Of a DNA stretch of 64,000 nucleotides, positions 17,680 to 27,383 are shown one piece after another. This DNA is from Maritalea sp051251695 (GTDB lineage Bacteria; Pseudomonadota; Alphaproteobacteria; Rhizobiales; Devosiaceae), in assembly GCF_051251695.1 (NCBI RefSeq), contig NZ_JBPOEU010000014.1, positions 1 to 64,000 of the forward strand, given 5' to 3'. A program made the translations under genes and the position numbers. The notes under the pieces were generated by a model. The model worked only from the letters and a program-made list of their open reading frames with translations, did no database searches and had not been told where the DNA came from. Positions within the stretch are counted from its first letter, which is position 1. Every line of letters starts with the position of its first letter.

Positions 17680-17711
17680 ACCCAATTTCGCAATTCAAAA
17701 TGTCCAAACAT

Positions 17712-18023
17712 CTACCTAAGCCGTTTTTTACCCTCGATGATTTTTTCCTGCCCAGATTGGCGGGCGCGCTCGGGTTTTTGGGTATGATGCACGATGCGCG
17801 GCAAGCGCGAGACAATCCAGGATACTGCAAACGAGACGATGATCACATCATCAACCCAGCCAATAACGGGAATGAGGTCGGTGATAAGGTCAAGTGGGCT
17901 GACCACATAAAGTACGGTCAGAACCGTGAGCACTTTTAAATAAGTGGGTGTGAGCGGGTTCCAAAATGCATGCCATAGGGTGACGATTTCTCGTCTGAAC
18001 CGAATTAGTCTTGTCACGATCAT
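17712..18023 (-). CDS. YkvA family (DUF1232) membrane-associated protein
   Basis: A 103-residue protein carrying the DUF1232 core YVVSPLDLITDLIPVIGWVDD, a hydrophobic hairpin with a conserved Pro-Leu-Asp pattern, preceded by one more hydrophobic stretch and followed by a basic tail. The function of the family is not known. ATG 18023 has GAAGGGAG upstream and is preferred to the TTG at 18041. Confidence 0.8.
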   Translation of the reverse strand: MIVTRLIRFRREIVTLWHAFWNPLTPTYLKVLTVLTVLYVVSPLDLITDLIPVIGWVDDVIIVSFAVSWIVSRLPRIVHHTQKPERARQSGQEKIIEGKKRLR

Positions 18024-18174
18024 ATGGAGCTCCCTTCTCAAACGGCAGAGCTTAGCAACTAAGCGCGGCCTTACTTATAGATAGGTCAAATGGCCGCATT
18101 TTCAAGTCTGCAGCCCTTTGGTTGCGTGGATGCCATATTGCGCTTATATGCTTTGAGCAATTGAGGAGAGATTT

Positions 18175-19395
18175 ATGTCCGGTCTGATTGAGCGCAGAAA
18201 TGCCGTTGGGGTGATGGTTGGCAACGTCAAAGTAGGCGGTGACGCGCCAGTGGTTGTGCAATCCATGACCAATACCGACACAGCGGATATTGAAAAAACG
18301 GTTGAACAAGTTGCCGACTTGGCCCGTGCCGGATCAGAAATTGTGCGCATTACGGTGGATCGCGACGAGGCCGCTGCGGCCGTCCCTCACATTCGCGACC
18401 GGTTGATGCTTTTGGATATCGACGTGCCGTTGGTCGGTGATTTCCATTATATTGGTCATAAGCTTTTGTCCGACCATCCAGCATGTGCTGAGGCGTTGGC
18501 TAAATATCGGATCAATCCAGGTAATGTGGGCTTTAAAGCCAAACGCGACACGCAGTTTTCTCAAATGATTGAAATTGCCAACAAATATGACAAGCCGGTG
18601 CGCATTGGCGTCAATTGGGGCTCGCTCGACCAAGAGCTTTTGACCAAATTGATGGATGATAATGCCAATAATGGCTCCCCCTGGAGTGCAGCGCGGGTGC
18701 AACGTGAGGCGATTATTCAATCGGCTCTGCTCAGCGCGGAACGAGCCGAAGAATTGGGCATGGGGCGCGATAAAATTATCCTGTCGACTAAGGTTTCCAA
18801 CGTGCAGCATTTGATTGATGTTTATGCAGATTTGGCTTCTCGTTGTGATTATGCCCTGCATTTGGGGCTTACCGAAGCGGGGATGGGCGCGAAAGGCATC
18901 GTGGCTTCATCCGCGGCGCTTGGGATTTTATTGCAACAAGGGATTGGTGATACGATCCGCATTTCCCTGACCCCGGAACCGGGCGGCGACCGGTGTCTGG
19001 AAGTTGAGGTTGCTCAACAACTCTTGCAGACCATGGGTTTTCGGCAATTTTTGCCAGTCGTTACCGCGTGTCCAGGCTGTGGACGCACGACGTCGACGGT
19101 GTTTCAACAATTGGCGAAAGATATTCAGGATCACCTCAATGTGTCCATGCCGATCTGGCGGGAGAAATATCCGGGCGTTGAGGCGATGAGCGTCGCTGTG
19201 ATGGGTTGTATTGTGAACGGGCCAGGCGAATCAAAACACGCGGATATCGGCATATCCTTGCCCGGTACAGGCGAAACCCCAGCTGCTCCGGTTTTCATTG
19301 ATGGGGAAAAAGCCAAGACCTTGCGCGGTCCGAACATTGCCGATGATTTTAAGGTGATGGTGGCTGACTATATTGAAGGTCGGTTTGGTGGTTGA
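18175..19395 (+). CDS. ispG: 4-hydroxy-3-methylbut-2-enyl diphosphate synthase (flavodoxin)
   Basis: A 406-residue [4Fe-4S] enzyme of the MEP pathway, reducing methylerythritol cyclodiphosphate to HMBPP. The N-terminal TIM-barrel begins with VVVQSMTNTDTADIE. The cluster ligands are in CPGCGRTT and GCIVNGPGES near the C-terminus. Full length and a strong GAGGAGAG ribosome site at about 18162-18169 support the start. ispA for the same isoprenoid route lies 0.6 kb downstream on the other strand. Confidence 0.97.
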   Translation: MSGLIERRNAVGVMVGNVKVGGDAPVVVQSMTNTDTADIEKTVEQVADLARAGSEIVRITVDRDEAAAAVPHIRDRLMLLDIDVPLVGDFHYIGHKLLSDHPACAEALAKYRINPGNVGFKAKRDTQFSQMIEIANKYDKPVRIGVNWGSLDQELLTKLMDDNANNGSPWSAARVQREAIIQSALLSAERAEELGMGRDKIILSTKVSNVQHLIDVYADLASRCDYALHLGLTEAGMGAKGIVASSAALGILLQQGIGDTIRISLTPEPGGDRCLEVEVAQQLLQTMGFRQFLPVVTACPGCGRTTSTVFQQLAKDIQDHLNVSMPIWREKYPGVEAMSVAVMGCIVNGPGESKHADIGISLPGTGETPAAPVFIDGEKAKTLRGPNIADDFKVMVADYIEGRFGG

Positions 19396-19434
19396 TCTAA
19401 GCCGTCAAAACACAAATCAAACGATTGTTGAAAA

Positions 19435-19919
19435 ATGGATAGTTTAGCTCAATCTGATCTTATAAATGCAATTGTCGATCTGGATATGGTGCTGCTTAAG
19501 GACCATACGGAAGCGGCGGGTGTTAAATTTGAAAGAGAGGCGCACTATCAAGCTGTTAAATCACGTTTTGGCAGGCAAAAATAACACCCATATGGCGGCA
19601 AGATGAGCTGATCGCATATGGATATATCTGGGCAAAAGATGATTGTTGGTTTGTCGGGGGCTTTTCGATTTTACCAACCCACCGCACGGCTAAAACCATG
19701 GGCCGATTGATAATTGGTCTGTTGGGCCATATCGATACTGGAAATCTTCAACGCGTCGAAAGCCACGTTTATAAAACCAATGCGCTTTCTGTAAATTTTC
19801 ACCAAAAACTTGGATTTGAAATTGTCCAAGAAAATGAAAAGGGTTTTGCTTTCTCGATTGCGTTGGAAAAGCTGCTGGATCATCCAGTTGTGCGCAGATT
19901 TGGGAATGCAGCTCGTTAA
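19435..19919 (+). pseudogene. GNAT acetyltransferase broken by a one-base frameshift
   Basis: Frame 1 from ATG 19435 encodes 48 residues ending KSRFGRQK, then meets TAA at 19582. The next frame continues without a gap as ITPIWRQDELIAYGYIW and runs to TAA 19919. Adding one A to the A5 run at 19577-19581 would join both halves into about 161 residues, a normal GNAT length. The downstream half has the acetyl-CoA-binding pattern (PTHRTAKTMGRLIIG) and a C-terminal KTNALSVNFHQKLGFE block typical of GNAT proteins. It could be a true pseudogene, a sequencing error in a homopolymer, or, less likely, a slippage site. Confidence 0.7.
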
Positions 19920-19968
19920 AGTATAGAGCTCGCGCTTTGTCCTTATTTCAGTTTTCGTCAGTAGGTTT

Positions 19969-20868
19969 CTAGGCCTCTCTTCTGGCGAAGTAGGTTACCA
20001 ACTCCCGCATCAAATTTGCGCGGTCATCAAAGTTTGCCAATAGTGTGAGCGCATTTTGCAATTCATTATCTAAAACGGTTTGCGCATGGTCTAGCCCATG
20101 AGTTGCAATAAGCGTAGATTTGCCTTGCGCTGCATCCTTGCCTGCAGTTTTACCCAATTCTTGAGACGTTTTGGTGGCGTCCAGAATATCGTCAGACATT
20201 TGATAAATGCGTCCGGCCGCTTCCGCAAATTTTGTTAAGGCCGCGAGTTGGTCACTGGTTGCTTGGGCCATGATGGCACCCATGCGCACGGAGGCGCGGA
20301 TCAGTGCGCCGGTTTTCATGGCGTGAATCAGCGAAATGGTTTCAGGATCATAGCCTTGGCGTTCGCCTTCAATGTCGCGCATTTGGCCGCCTGCCATACC
20401 GCCAACGCCTGCGCCGTGTACAAGTTCAGTGATTAACTGGGTGCGGATGTTGGAGTCTGGGTGCGTAAGCGGGTCTGCCAATAAGCCGAAGGCATGGGTG
20501 AGCAGACTGTCCCCCGCGAGAATCGCTGTTGCTGGATCATAAGCTACGTGAACGGTTGGCTGGCCGCGGCGCAATTCATCGTCATCCATATCGGGTAAAT
20601 CGTCATGCACGAGCGAATAGCAATGCACATATTCTAGCGCTGCGCCTGCGCGTATGAGATCGCCATTGGTCTTTCCGATGAGGTCCGCGCTCAGTTTAAC
20701 CAGTAATGGACGTAGCCGTTTGCCACCGTTCAATGCGCCATGTCGAACAGCCCCCACCAATCGGTCGGGTGCGGCGTAAGGCGTTGATAATCCGGTAGTG
20801 CTCAGTTCAGAATCAAGGAAATGTTCTATTGCGTGAGCACAAGATTTAACGGCGTCATCAAGGGACAT
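19969..20868 (-). CDS. ispA: Farnesyl/geranyl diphosphate synthase (polyprenyl synthetase)
   Basis: A 299-residue class I prenyltransferase that condenses IPP with DMAPP/GPP. The first Asp-rich motif is DDLPDMDDD and the second DDILD, with GGKRLRP for IPP binding. The residues before the first motif (LEYVHCYSLVHDDLP) fit a short-chain synthase, and the length suits farnesyl diphosphate synthase. The start MSLDD at 20868 matches the family; the open frame upstream to 20961 has no homology-like character. Ribosome site is weak. A separate xseB-dxs neighbourhood is not present here. Confidence 0.9.
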   Translation of the reverse strand: MSLDDAVKSCAHAIEHFLDSELSTTGLSTPYAAPDRLVGAVRHGALNGGKRLRPLLVKLSADLIGKTNGDLIRAGAALEYVHCYSLVHDDLPDMDDDELRRGQPTVHVAYDPATAILAGDSLLTHAFGLLADPLTHPDSNIRTQLITELVHGAGVGGMAGGQMRDIEGERQGYDPETISLIHAMKTGALIRASVRMGAIMAQATSDQLAALTKFAEAAGRIYQMSDDILDATKTSQELGKTAGKDAAQGKSTLIATHGLDHAQTVLDNELQNALTLLANFDDRANLMRELVTYFARREA

Positions 20869-21084
20869 GGTTGGGCTTTCAATGCGGCATTCGGGTCTAA
20901 GAACTGGCCTAATGGTTCTAGCTGTGATTGAATGGATTTTCAACAAATGGGAATTGCGCATTTTTTACTGGCCAATGGGGCATTAAAGTCGTATATACCC
21001 GCCCAACAAACGAAGTATTTGATGCTTGAGCGGCCCCGACGTTGTAAAATGGTGAGGGGCGTTTTTGTTGAATGGAGAGATTAA

Positions 21085-21267
21085 ATGGCTGTACCAAAAA
21101 GTAAAATATCTGGCATGAAGCGCGGTCACCGTCGCTCTGCTGATGCGTTGAAACCAAACACATATGTAGAAGACAAGGATAGCGGCGAACTGCGTCGTCC
21201 GCACCATGTTGACTTGAAATCTGGCATGTACCGTGGTCGTCAGATCTTGAAAGCGAAAGAAGCTTAA
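21085..21267 (+). CDS. rpmF: 50S ribosomal protein L32
   Basis: A 60-residue basic protein with the conserved start AVPKSKISGMKRGHRRSADAL and the PHHVDLKSGMYRG ending of alphaproteobacterial L32. It lacks the zinc cysteines found in some L32 proteins, as is usual in this class. RBS GGAGAG lies upstream and a terminator downstream. Confidence 0.98.
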   Translation: MAVPKSKISGMKRGHRRSADALKPNTYVEDKDSGELRRPHHVDLKSGMYRGRQILKAKEA

Positions 21268-21296
21268 GGCTTACTTTTTGCTAAACAATAGTTTTG

Positions 21297-21330
21297 AAGC
21301 CGTCTCATTTTTGAGGCGGCTTTTTTTGTT
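21297..21330 (+). terminator. Terminator of rpmF
   Basis: AAGCCGTCTCA pairs with TGAGGCGGCTT (one wobble) around TTTTT and is followed by a run of seven T. Confidence 0.85.
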
Positions 21331-21395
21331 TGCCTTGCCTCTTTCGGCAAATCGGGAAATGATAGGTGCAAATTGATCTATCAAAGGACCGTCCA

Positions 21396-21806
21396 ATGAT
21401 TTGGAAAATCCCACTGCTAGCCCTGCCGCTTATCATTTATAATTTGGTGGCTTTCGACATTGTGGGCGATAAAGCCAATGGTTGGGCCTCACCGGTTATG
21501 TCATTGGACATGGCTTCGGGTGCGGTGTGGACAATGAGTGTTGGTGATCTTCTGGTTGTTTTTGCGCTAGCCCTGTTGTTTGTTGAAGTTCTTAAATCGA
21601 CAAAGGTGGGCAACGCCTCCATTTTGGATCATATGTTTTCGACCTTTGTATTCATCATTTATCTCGTCGAGTTTTTGTTGGTGCCAGCTGCGGCAACGTC
21701 GCTATTTTTTACCTGCATGGCTATGTCGCTTGTGGATTTGGTTGCTGGGTTTTCCGTTTCAATTCGCTCCGCCTCGCGTGACGTCAATTTTGGCGGATAT
21801 CAATAG
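21396..21806 (+). CDS. Four-helix membrane protein of unknown function
   Basis: A 136-residue protein with four hydrophobic segments (about 5-22, 45-68, 80-100 and 103-120) and a short polar tail. I do not recognise the family with certainty. ATG 21396 has AAGGA eight bases upstream. It ends 12 bases before fumC, so the two are probably co-transcribed, but a functional link is not evident. Confidence 0.75.
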   Translation: MIWKIPLLALPLIIYNLVAFDIVGDKANGWASPVMSLDMASGAVWTMSVGDLLVVFALALLFVEVLKSTKVGNASILDHMFSTFVFIIYLVEFLLVPAAATSLFFTCMAMSLVDLVAGFSVSIRSASRDVNFGGYQ

Positions 21807-21818
21807 GAAGTCAGTTAC

Positions 21819-23210
21819 ATGAATTTTCGCATTGAAAGCGATTCGATGGGGGAGATTGAAGTACCTGTCGACGCCTATTACGGCGCGCAAACTGCTCGTT
21901 CAAAGATGAACTTTAAAATTGGCGTCGAGCAAATGCCAATTGAAATCATTCATGCGTTTGGGGTGTTGAAAAAAGCCGCCGCGCTGACCAATCATGAATT
22001 GGGAAATTTGGATGGGGACATTAAAGATCTCATATGTGCCGCCGCTGATGAAGTTGTCGCGGGCAAATTGGACAGTCATTTTCCGTTGGTTGTTTGGCAG
22101 ACAGGGTCGGGTACGCAATCCAACATGAATGTTAACGAGGTGATCTCAAATCGTGCCATTCAAATGGCAGGTGGTGAGATGGGGTCTAAATCCCCGGTAC
22201 ACCCGAATGACCATGTCAATAAATCACAAAGTTCAAACGACACTTACCCAACTGCGATGCATATTGCCGGGGTTCAGATGATTGAAACTCATTTGATGCC
22301 AGCGATTATCAAGCTGCGCGATGTGCTTGATGGGAAAGCCAAAGCATTTGACGACATTGTGAAAATTGGCCGTACGCACTTGCAAGACGCCACGCCGCTT
22401 ACTCTAGGGCAGGAAATGAGCGGCTGGGTGGCTCAATTGGATTTAGCGCTGGCGGCAGTTCAAGCGACAATGCCACAAATGAAACAGTTGGCGCTGGGCG
22501 GAACGGCAGTGGGCACAGGTCTAAACACGCATCCCGATTACGCGCAAAAAGTTGCGGCGAAAATTGGTGAGTTGACGAATATTGATTTTCGGACAGCAGA
22601 CAATAAATTCGCCTACCTGGCAGCGCACGACGCGCTAGTGGGTACCCATGGCGCACTCAAGCAACTTGCTGTTGCATGTATGAAGATCGCCAATGATGTG
22701 CGCTGGCTAGCGTCTGGTCCGCGTTGTGGATTGGGCGAGTTGAGTTTACCGGAAAATGAGCCGGGTTCGTCGATCATGCCGGGCAAGGTAAATCCGACCC
22801 AGTGCGAGGCTTTAACCATGGTCTGTGTGCAGGTTATGGGCAATGATGCTGCGATGGGGATTGCTGGCAGCCAAGGCAATTTTGAACTGAATGTTTATAA
22901 GCCGGTGATGGCTTATAATCTCATCCAGTCAGTGCGTTTATTGTTTGATGGGATCAATAGTTTTAATCAGAATTGCGCTCAAGGCATAGAGCCAAACCGC
23001 GAGCAGATCGATGCGCATTTAAGCAATTCGTTGATGCTGGTGACCGCGCTTAACCCACATATTGGATATGATAATGCTGCAAAAATCGCCAAACATGCGC
23101 ATAAGGCAGGCTTAACTCTTCGTCAGTCAGCGATTGAATTGGGTTTGATGAGCGGTGATGATTTTGACGCGGCGATTAAACCACAAGAAATGACTGGGCC
23201 GAAAACTTAG
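21819..23210 (+). CDS. fumC: Fumarate hydratase, class II
   Basis: A 463-residue tetrameric, iron-independent fumarase that interconverts fumarate and malate in the TCA cycle. It has the superfamily signature GSSIMPGKVNPTQ, the active-site THLQDATPLTLGQE, and SSNDTYPTAMHI. Full-length. RBS AGGAAG precedes ATG 21819. Separated by 12 bases from the small membrane protein gene upstream. Confidence 0.97.
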   Translation: MNFRIESDSMGEIEVPVDAYYGAQTARSKMNFKIGVEQMPIEIIHAFGVLKKAAALTNHELGNLDGDIKDLICAAADEVVAGKLDSHFPLVVWQTGSGTQSNMNVNEVISNRAIQMAGGEMGSKSPVHPNDHVNKSQSSNDTYPTAMHIAGVQMIETHLMPAIIKLRDVLDGKAKAFDDIVKIGRTHLQDATPLTLGQEMSGWVAQLDLALAAVQATMPQMKQLALGGTAVGTGLNTHPDYAQKVAAKIGELTNIDFRTADNKFAYLAAHDALVGTHGALKQLAVACMKIANDVRWLASGPRCGLGELSLPENEPGSSIMPGKVNPTQCEALTMVCVQVMGNDAAMGIAGSQGNFELNVYKPVMAYNLIQSVRLLFDGINSFNQNCAQGIEPNREQIDAHLSNSLMLVTALNPHIGYDNAAKIAKHAHKAGLTLRQSAIELGLMSGDDFDAAIKPQEMTGPKT

Positions 23211-23222
23211 ATTAGCGTTTTC

Positions 23223-23498
23223 TTATGCGTCCAGCGTGCGCAAATAGCCAACGGGCATACGCACTATTTTGCGCTGGTAGTTTTGAGCATAGGCGCTTTG
23301 TGCTTCATTTGTGCTGCCGCGACGCTTCTGGCGATAAGCTGGCACATTTGATTTTGCCGCGATCACTTGGGTTACAAATGACGCATCTGGGCGGTAATTG
23401 GCATTAAAATAGCGCGTGCGACGTGCGGCTGGTTCTAAAACCATTGGCAAGTTTTGTTCCGAATTGACCCGGTTTGTTTCGTTTTGGTTCGAACTCAT
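23223..23498 (-). CDS. Small hypothetical protein, charged, no known domain
   Basis: A 91-residue hydrophilic, Asn/Gln/Arg-rich protein without signal or membrane segments. Its central part (RYFNANYRPDASFVTQVIAAK) resembles short conserved proteins of Rhizobiales, but I cannot assign a function. It converges on fumC with 12 bases between the stops. Confidence 0.6.
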   Translation of the reverse strand: MSSNQNETNRVNSEQNLPMVLEPAARRTRYFNANYRPDASFVTQVIAAKSNVPAYRQKRRGSTNEAQSAYAQNYQRKIVRMPVGYLRTLDA

Positions 23499-23632
23499 GA
23501 CACACTCCGCTTAAAAGCAAGCCATTGTTTCAAAATGATACAGAATGGATGGCTCACACCCATTATATTGCAATGAGCGTGCCAAGAATAAAGGTTTTGT
23601 TAACTTTTAACCCCTGAAAAGCGGGGAAATGG

Positions 23633-24397
23633 TTAAAACTGGTCTTTTGCTTTCCGAAGGGCAGCAAAGGTTTCCACCGGATCGTTTCCATCCAAGTTGA
23701 GTGATTTTGCTAGTGTTGCCTCATCGGCGCGCAAGAACGGGTTGGCCTGTTTTTCAATGGACATTTTTGTTGGTAAGGTGGGTTGCCCAGCGTTCAGTTG
23801 CCTGTCGATTTCCTGCATGCGCTCAATCAAAACTTGATTGTTAGGGTCAATTGTTTTGGCGAAGGCGGCATTTGAAGCGGTATATTCGTGACCGCAGTAA
23901 AGATCTGTTTCATCAGGAAGTACGCGCAGTCGTTTAAGCCCTGCCCACATTTGATCGGCTGGGCCGTCAAACATCCTGCCGCATCCAAGAGAAAACAATG
24001 CATCACCTGCAAAAAGGGTGGGTTGTTCGTCAAGAAAATAGGCGATGTGCCCAAAGGTGTGCCCAGGGGTTGAAATGACCCTGAGATGCCCAGCGCCAAA
24101 TTCAAGTATGTCGTTTGGTTTCACCAGTTCGTCCAACTCGTCTATTTGTTTCGCTTCGGCAGCGGGTCCATAAACGGTTAAATCGAAATGTTTGCGTAAA
24201 GGCGCAATGCCATCAGTATGATCCCAATGATGGTGGGTTATAAATATCTTTGTGGGCACCAACCCCAATTTTTTGCAGGCATCGACGATTGGCGCGGCAT
24301 CAGGCGCATCAATTAGGGCAACTTCGCTTGTTGTTGTGCATTCAAGAATGAGCGCATAATTTGTTTCCAAGGCGGGAATTTGATGAATTTTGAACAT
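23633..24397 (-). CDS. gloB: Hydroxyacylglutathione hydrolase (glyoxalase II)
   Basis: A 254-residue metallo-beta-lactamase-fold enzyme that hydrolyses S-lactoylglutathione to lactate and glutathione. Metal motif THHHWDHTDG (about 55-64), the second-site GHTFGHIAYF, and the C-terminal HAGH domain are present. YCGHEYTASN carries the later metal His. It is functionally paired with methylglyoxal production by mgsA at the start of the window. Divergent from the methyltransferase gene at 24495. Confidence 0.95.
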   Translation of the reverse strand: MFKIHQIPALETNYALILECTTTSEVALIDAPDAAPIVDACKKLGLVPTKIFITHHHWDHTDGIAPLRKHFDLTVYGPAAEAKQIDELDELVKPNDILEFGAGHLRVISTPGHTFGHIAYFLDEQPTLFAGDALFSLGCGRMFDGPADQMWAGLKRLRVLPDETDLYCGHEYTASNAAFAKTIDPNNQVLIERMQEIDRQLNAGQPTLPTKMSIEKQANPFLRADEATLAKSLNLDGNDPVETFAALRKAKDQF

Positions 24398-24494
24398 GGT
24401 TGCCTCTAAGGTTTGCCGAATTGAATTCGAACTTTAAATTGTTGGCACATAAATGCATAGTGTGGGTTCACTCAGTTCTAAAAAGTAGAAGCAG

Positions 24495-25235
24495 ATGTTT
24501 GCTGTTATCGACGAGTTGCTGCAATTTTACCGCTCTCCATTGGGACGAATATCTCGACGTCTAATTCAAGATGTTATGGGTGAGTTGATTGAAGACGCAA
24601 ACGGGCAGCGGGTGGTTGGCCTTGGGTTTAGTACGCCTTATTTAAAGTCGCTGACGCAAAATGCAGAACGGGTTATGGCTCTTATGCCAGCCAGACAAGG
24701 TGCGCAGGTTTGGCCCAAAGAGGGGCCATGTTGCACGGCGCTTGTGGATCCGCTTGAATTGCCGTTTACCGATAGCGCAGTTGATCTAGTGGTGGCAAAC
24801 CACCTCTTTGAATATGCGCGTGAACCAGAAGAGCTAATGCAGGAGCTTTGGCGTATAACGACGCCTGGTGCTCGGCTGGTGATCGTTGTGCCCCGTCGTC
24901 GTGGCCTATGGGCCCAGCGGGACAATACCCCATTTGGGCATGGGCATCCGTTTTCGCGCAACCAATTGAGTAAACTATTGCGCGCGCATTCGTTCACGCC
25001 TGAGATTTGGCGAGAAGCCCTTTATCTGCCCCCGAGTAATTTTGGCCCGGTGTTAAAGTTTGCGCGATTGTTCGAAGGCATCGGTCGACTAGCGGGGCCA
25101 GCCTTTTCAGGGGTTATGGTGGTGCGTGCCCGTAAAGAAATGTTTCCAGCGGTCACGAGAAAACGCCAGACCCGGCGTTTGGTGAATTTTCCAGAATTTG
25201 CGCCCCAGCCTGCATATCCAAACAACGCCAGTTAA
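24495..25235 (+). CDS. SAM-dependent methyltransferase-domain protein
   Basis: A 246-residue protein of the Methyltransf_11 type with a weak motif I (VVGLGFSTPYLKSL), the post-I region LVDPLELPFTDSAVDLVVANHLFEYARE and a C-terminal basic tail. The gloB-methyltransferase divergent arrangement recurs in Rhizobiales, and the substrate is not known. It probably shares a transcript with hisC and tyrC, which begin 110 and 1209 bases after its stop. Confidence 0.75.
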   Translation: MFAVIDELLQFYRSPLGRISRRLIQDVMGELIEDANGQRVVGLGFSTPYLKSLTQNAERVMALMPARQGAQVWPKEGPCCTALVDPLELPFTDSAVDLVVANHLFEYAREPEELMQELWRITTPGARLVIVVPRRRGLWAQRDNTPFGHGHPFSRNQLSKLLRAHSFTPEIWREALYLPPSNFGPVLKFARLFEGIGRLAGPAFSGVMVVRARKEMFPAVTRKRQTRRLVNFPEFAPQPAYPNNAS

Positions 25236-25344
25236 GCAATTCGCATAAATCGAACCAAAATCGGTGGGTTTGCTTTGCGCTTTGGTGGTGTCCTCATTAA
25301 GGTGCAGCGCTGCAAATACAACTCAAACAAAACGAGCAGGAATA

Positions 25345-26436
25345 GTGTCAGACCGTCCTCAGGTTAATCCATCCATATTGGAAATCGCTGCTTATGTGCC
25401 GGGCAAATCCAAAGCCGCGCCGGGCATTGAGCCAATTAAATTGTCTGCAAACGAATCGCCATTGGGCGCAAGCCCAAAAGCCATCGAGGCTTATCGATAT
25501 CATAGCGGCGATTTAGCGATTTATCCGGACGGATCGACGAGCGAATTGCGTAAAGCAATTGGTGAGGTACATGGTCTTGATCCCAATCGGATTGGTGTTG
25601 GGTCCGGCTCAGACGAATTGCTTCATTTGATTGCCCAGCTATATCTTCAGCCGGGTGACGAAGCAGTGATGTCCCAATTCGGTTTTTTGGTTTACCCGAT
25701 TGTTACGCGTGGGGCAGGCGGGCGCCCCGTCTTCGCCCTCGAAACAGATTTGAAAACAGACGTTGATGCGATGTTGGCTGCGGTAAATGAGAAAACAAAG
25801 ATTGTTTATGTTGCCAATCCGAACAACCCAACAGGCAGCTATTTATCGGCGGATGAACTTGATCGCTTGCATGCCGGGTTGCCCAAACATGTTCTGTTGG
25901 TGATCGACGCGGCATATGCCGAATATGTCGACGCGCCGGACTATAAGTTGGGTATTGACCTTGTTGATGCGCACGAGAACGTTGTGATGACGCGGACATT
26001 CTCCAAAATTGGCCTTGCGAATTTGCGGGTTGGTTGGCTTTATGGGCCCGCTCATTTTATGGATGTGTTTAACCGGTTACGCGGGCCGTTTAATGTAAAT
26101 GGCGCTGCGATGAAGGCTGCAACTGCCGCCGTTCGGGACGTGGAATTTACCGCGAAATTGAAGGCCCACAACAAACGAATGCGCGACAAGTTGGTGGCTG
26201 AATTGCAGTCTAACTGGTTCCGTACGAGAGCGAGCCAAGGCAATTTTGTGCTGACTGAGTTCTCCGACGAAGTTGGTTACACCGCAAAAGATGCATTTGA
26301 AGCGCTGCTGGCAAGGGGCTTAGTTGTGCGAGAAATGGGCAGCTATAGTTTGCCTCATGCGTTGCGCATTTCAATTGGCCACGAAAAAGATATGACATTG
26401 CTGATGCAGGTGCTGCACGGCATGCGAAAGAATTGA
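25345..26436 (+). CDS. hisC: Histidinol-phosphate aminotransferase
   Basis: A 363-residue fold-type I PLP enzyme that transaminates imidazole acetol phosphate in histidine synthesis and, in this genomic setting beside tyrC, may also serve aromatic amino acids. KLSANESPLGASP, YVANPNNPTGSYL and the PLP-lysine region TRTFSKIGLANLRVGW are present. GTG 25345 is preceded by GAGCAGGA and begins at the homologous position; the upstream in-frame extension to 25264 is not family-like. Followed seven bases later by tyrC. Confidence 0.92.
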   Translation: MSDRPQVNPSILEIAAYVPGKSKAAPGIEPIKLSANESPLGASPKAIEAYRYHSGDLAIYPDGSTSELRKAIGEVHGLDPNRIGVGSGSDELLHLIAQLYLQPGDEAVMSQFGFLVYPIVTRGAGGRPVFALETDLKTDVDAMLAAVNEKTKIVYVANPNNPTGSYLSADELDRLHAGLPKHVLLVIDAAYAEYVDAPDYKLGIDLVDAHENVVMTRTFSKIGLANLRVGWLYGPAHFMDVFNRLRGPFNVNGAAMKAATAAVRDVEFTAKLKAHNKRMRDKLVAELQSNWFRTRASQGNFVLTEFSDEVGYTAKDAFEALLARGLVVREMGSYSLPHALRISIGHEKDMTLLMQVLHGMRKN

Positions 26437-26443
26437 AGACAAG

Positions 26444-27376
26444 ATGTTCAACAAAGTTGCAATAATCGGGATCGGCCTTATTGGTTCATCCCTTGCGCAG
26501 GCAATTGCTAGAGGGCAGTTGGCCAAAGAAGTCTCCATATCGGATAAAAATGAAGCTTACCTGCAAGAAGCAGAAAAGCTTGGGCTGGGGACGCATTATA
26601 GTTCTGACCCAGTGATCGCGGTGAAGGATGCAGATCTCGTCATCTTATGCACCCCTGTTGGTGCGTATAAAGCCATCGTCGAGCAAATTGCTGCTTCACT
26701 CGCACCCAAGTCCATTTTAACCGATGTGGGTTCCGTAAAAGGACATGTGGTAAAAACGCTGGCCGACTTACTTCCAGATCATGTTGAATTTGTGCCGGGT
26801 CACCCTATTTCAGGTTCTGAGAATTCGGGCCCAAGCGCTGGTTACGCCGAACTGTTTGACAATCGTTGGTGCATTCTAACTCCAGCGGAACGCTCAAGCG
26901 ATGCCGGCGTTGAAAAACTGCAGCGGTTTTGGGAAGCCGTGGGCAGTGACGTTGAGGTTATGGATGCAGAACATCATGATATGGTGTTGGCCATTACCAG
27001 CCATTTGCCTCACCTAATCGCTTACAATATTGTGGGCACCGCCGACCATTTGGAGAGCGTCACGAAATCGGAAGTGATTAAGTTTTCCGCAGGTGGTTTT
27101 CGGGATTTTACGCGGATTGCTGCGTCCGACCCGGAAATGTGGCGCGATGTGTTTTTGACCAATCGCGAGGCTGTTATGGAAATGCTCGGACGCTTCTCGG
27201 AAGACTTATCCATGCTGCAGCGTGCGGTACGTTTTGGCGACGGGGAAATGCTCGAAGAATTGTTCACCCGCACCCGCAATATTCGACGTTCAATCATTGA
27301 CGCGGGTCAAGAAATTGATGCACCAGATTTTGGTCGCCAAGTGGTCGTTCCGGAAGATGAAACGGGCGACGAATAA
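26444..27376 (+). CDS. tyrC: Prephenate/arogenate (cyclohexadienyl) dehydrogenase
   Basis: A 310-residue NAD(P)-dependent dehydrogenase of tyrosine biosynthesis. The nucleotide-binding glycine motif GIGLIGSSLAQAI starts at residue 7, the catalytic-His region reads GHPISGSENSGP, and SHLPHLIAY follows in the dimerisation domain. There is no fused chorismate mutase. hisC and tyrC are seven bases apart and form an operon. Confidence 0.93.
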   Translation: MFNKVAIIGIGLIGSSLAQAIARGQLAKEVSISDKNEAYLQEAEKLGLGTHYSSDPVIAVKDADLVILCTPVGAYKAIVEQIAASLAPKSILTDVGSVKGHVVKTLADLLPDHVEFVPGHPISGSENSGPSAGYAELFDNRWCILTPAERSSDAGVEKLQRFWEAVGSDVEVMDAEHHDMVLAITSHLPHLIAYNIVGTADHLESVTKSEVIKFSAGGFRDFTRIAASDPEMWRDVFLTNREAVMEMLGRFSEDLSMLQRAVRFGDGEMLEELFTRTRNIRRSIIDAGQEIDAPDFGRQVVVPEDETGDE

Positions 27377-27383
27377 GCTAAAA

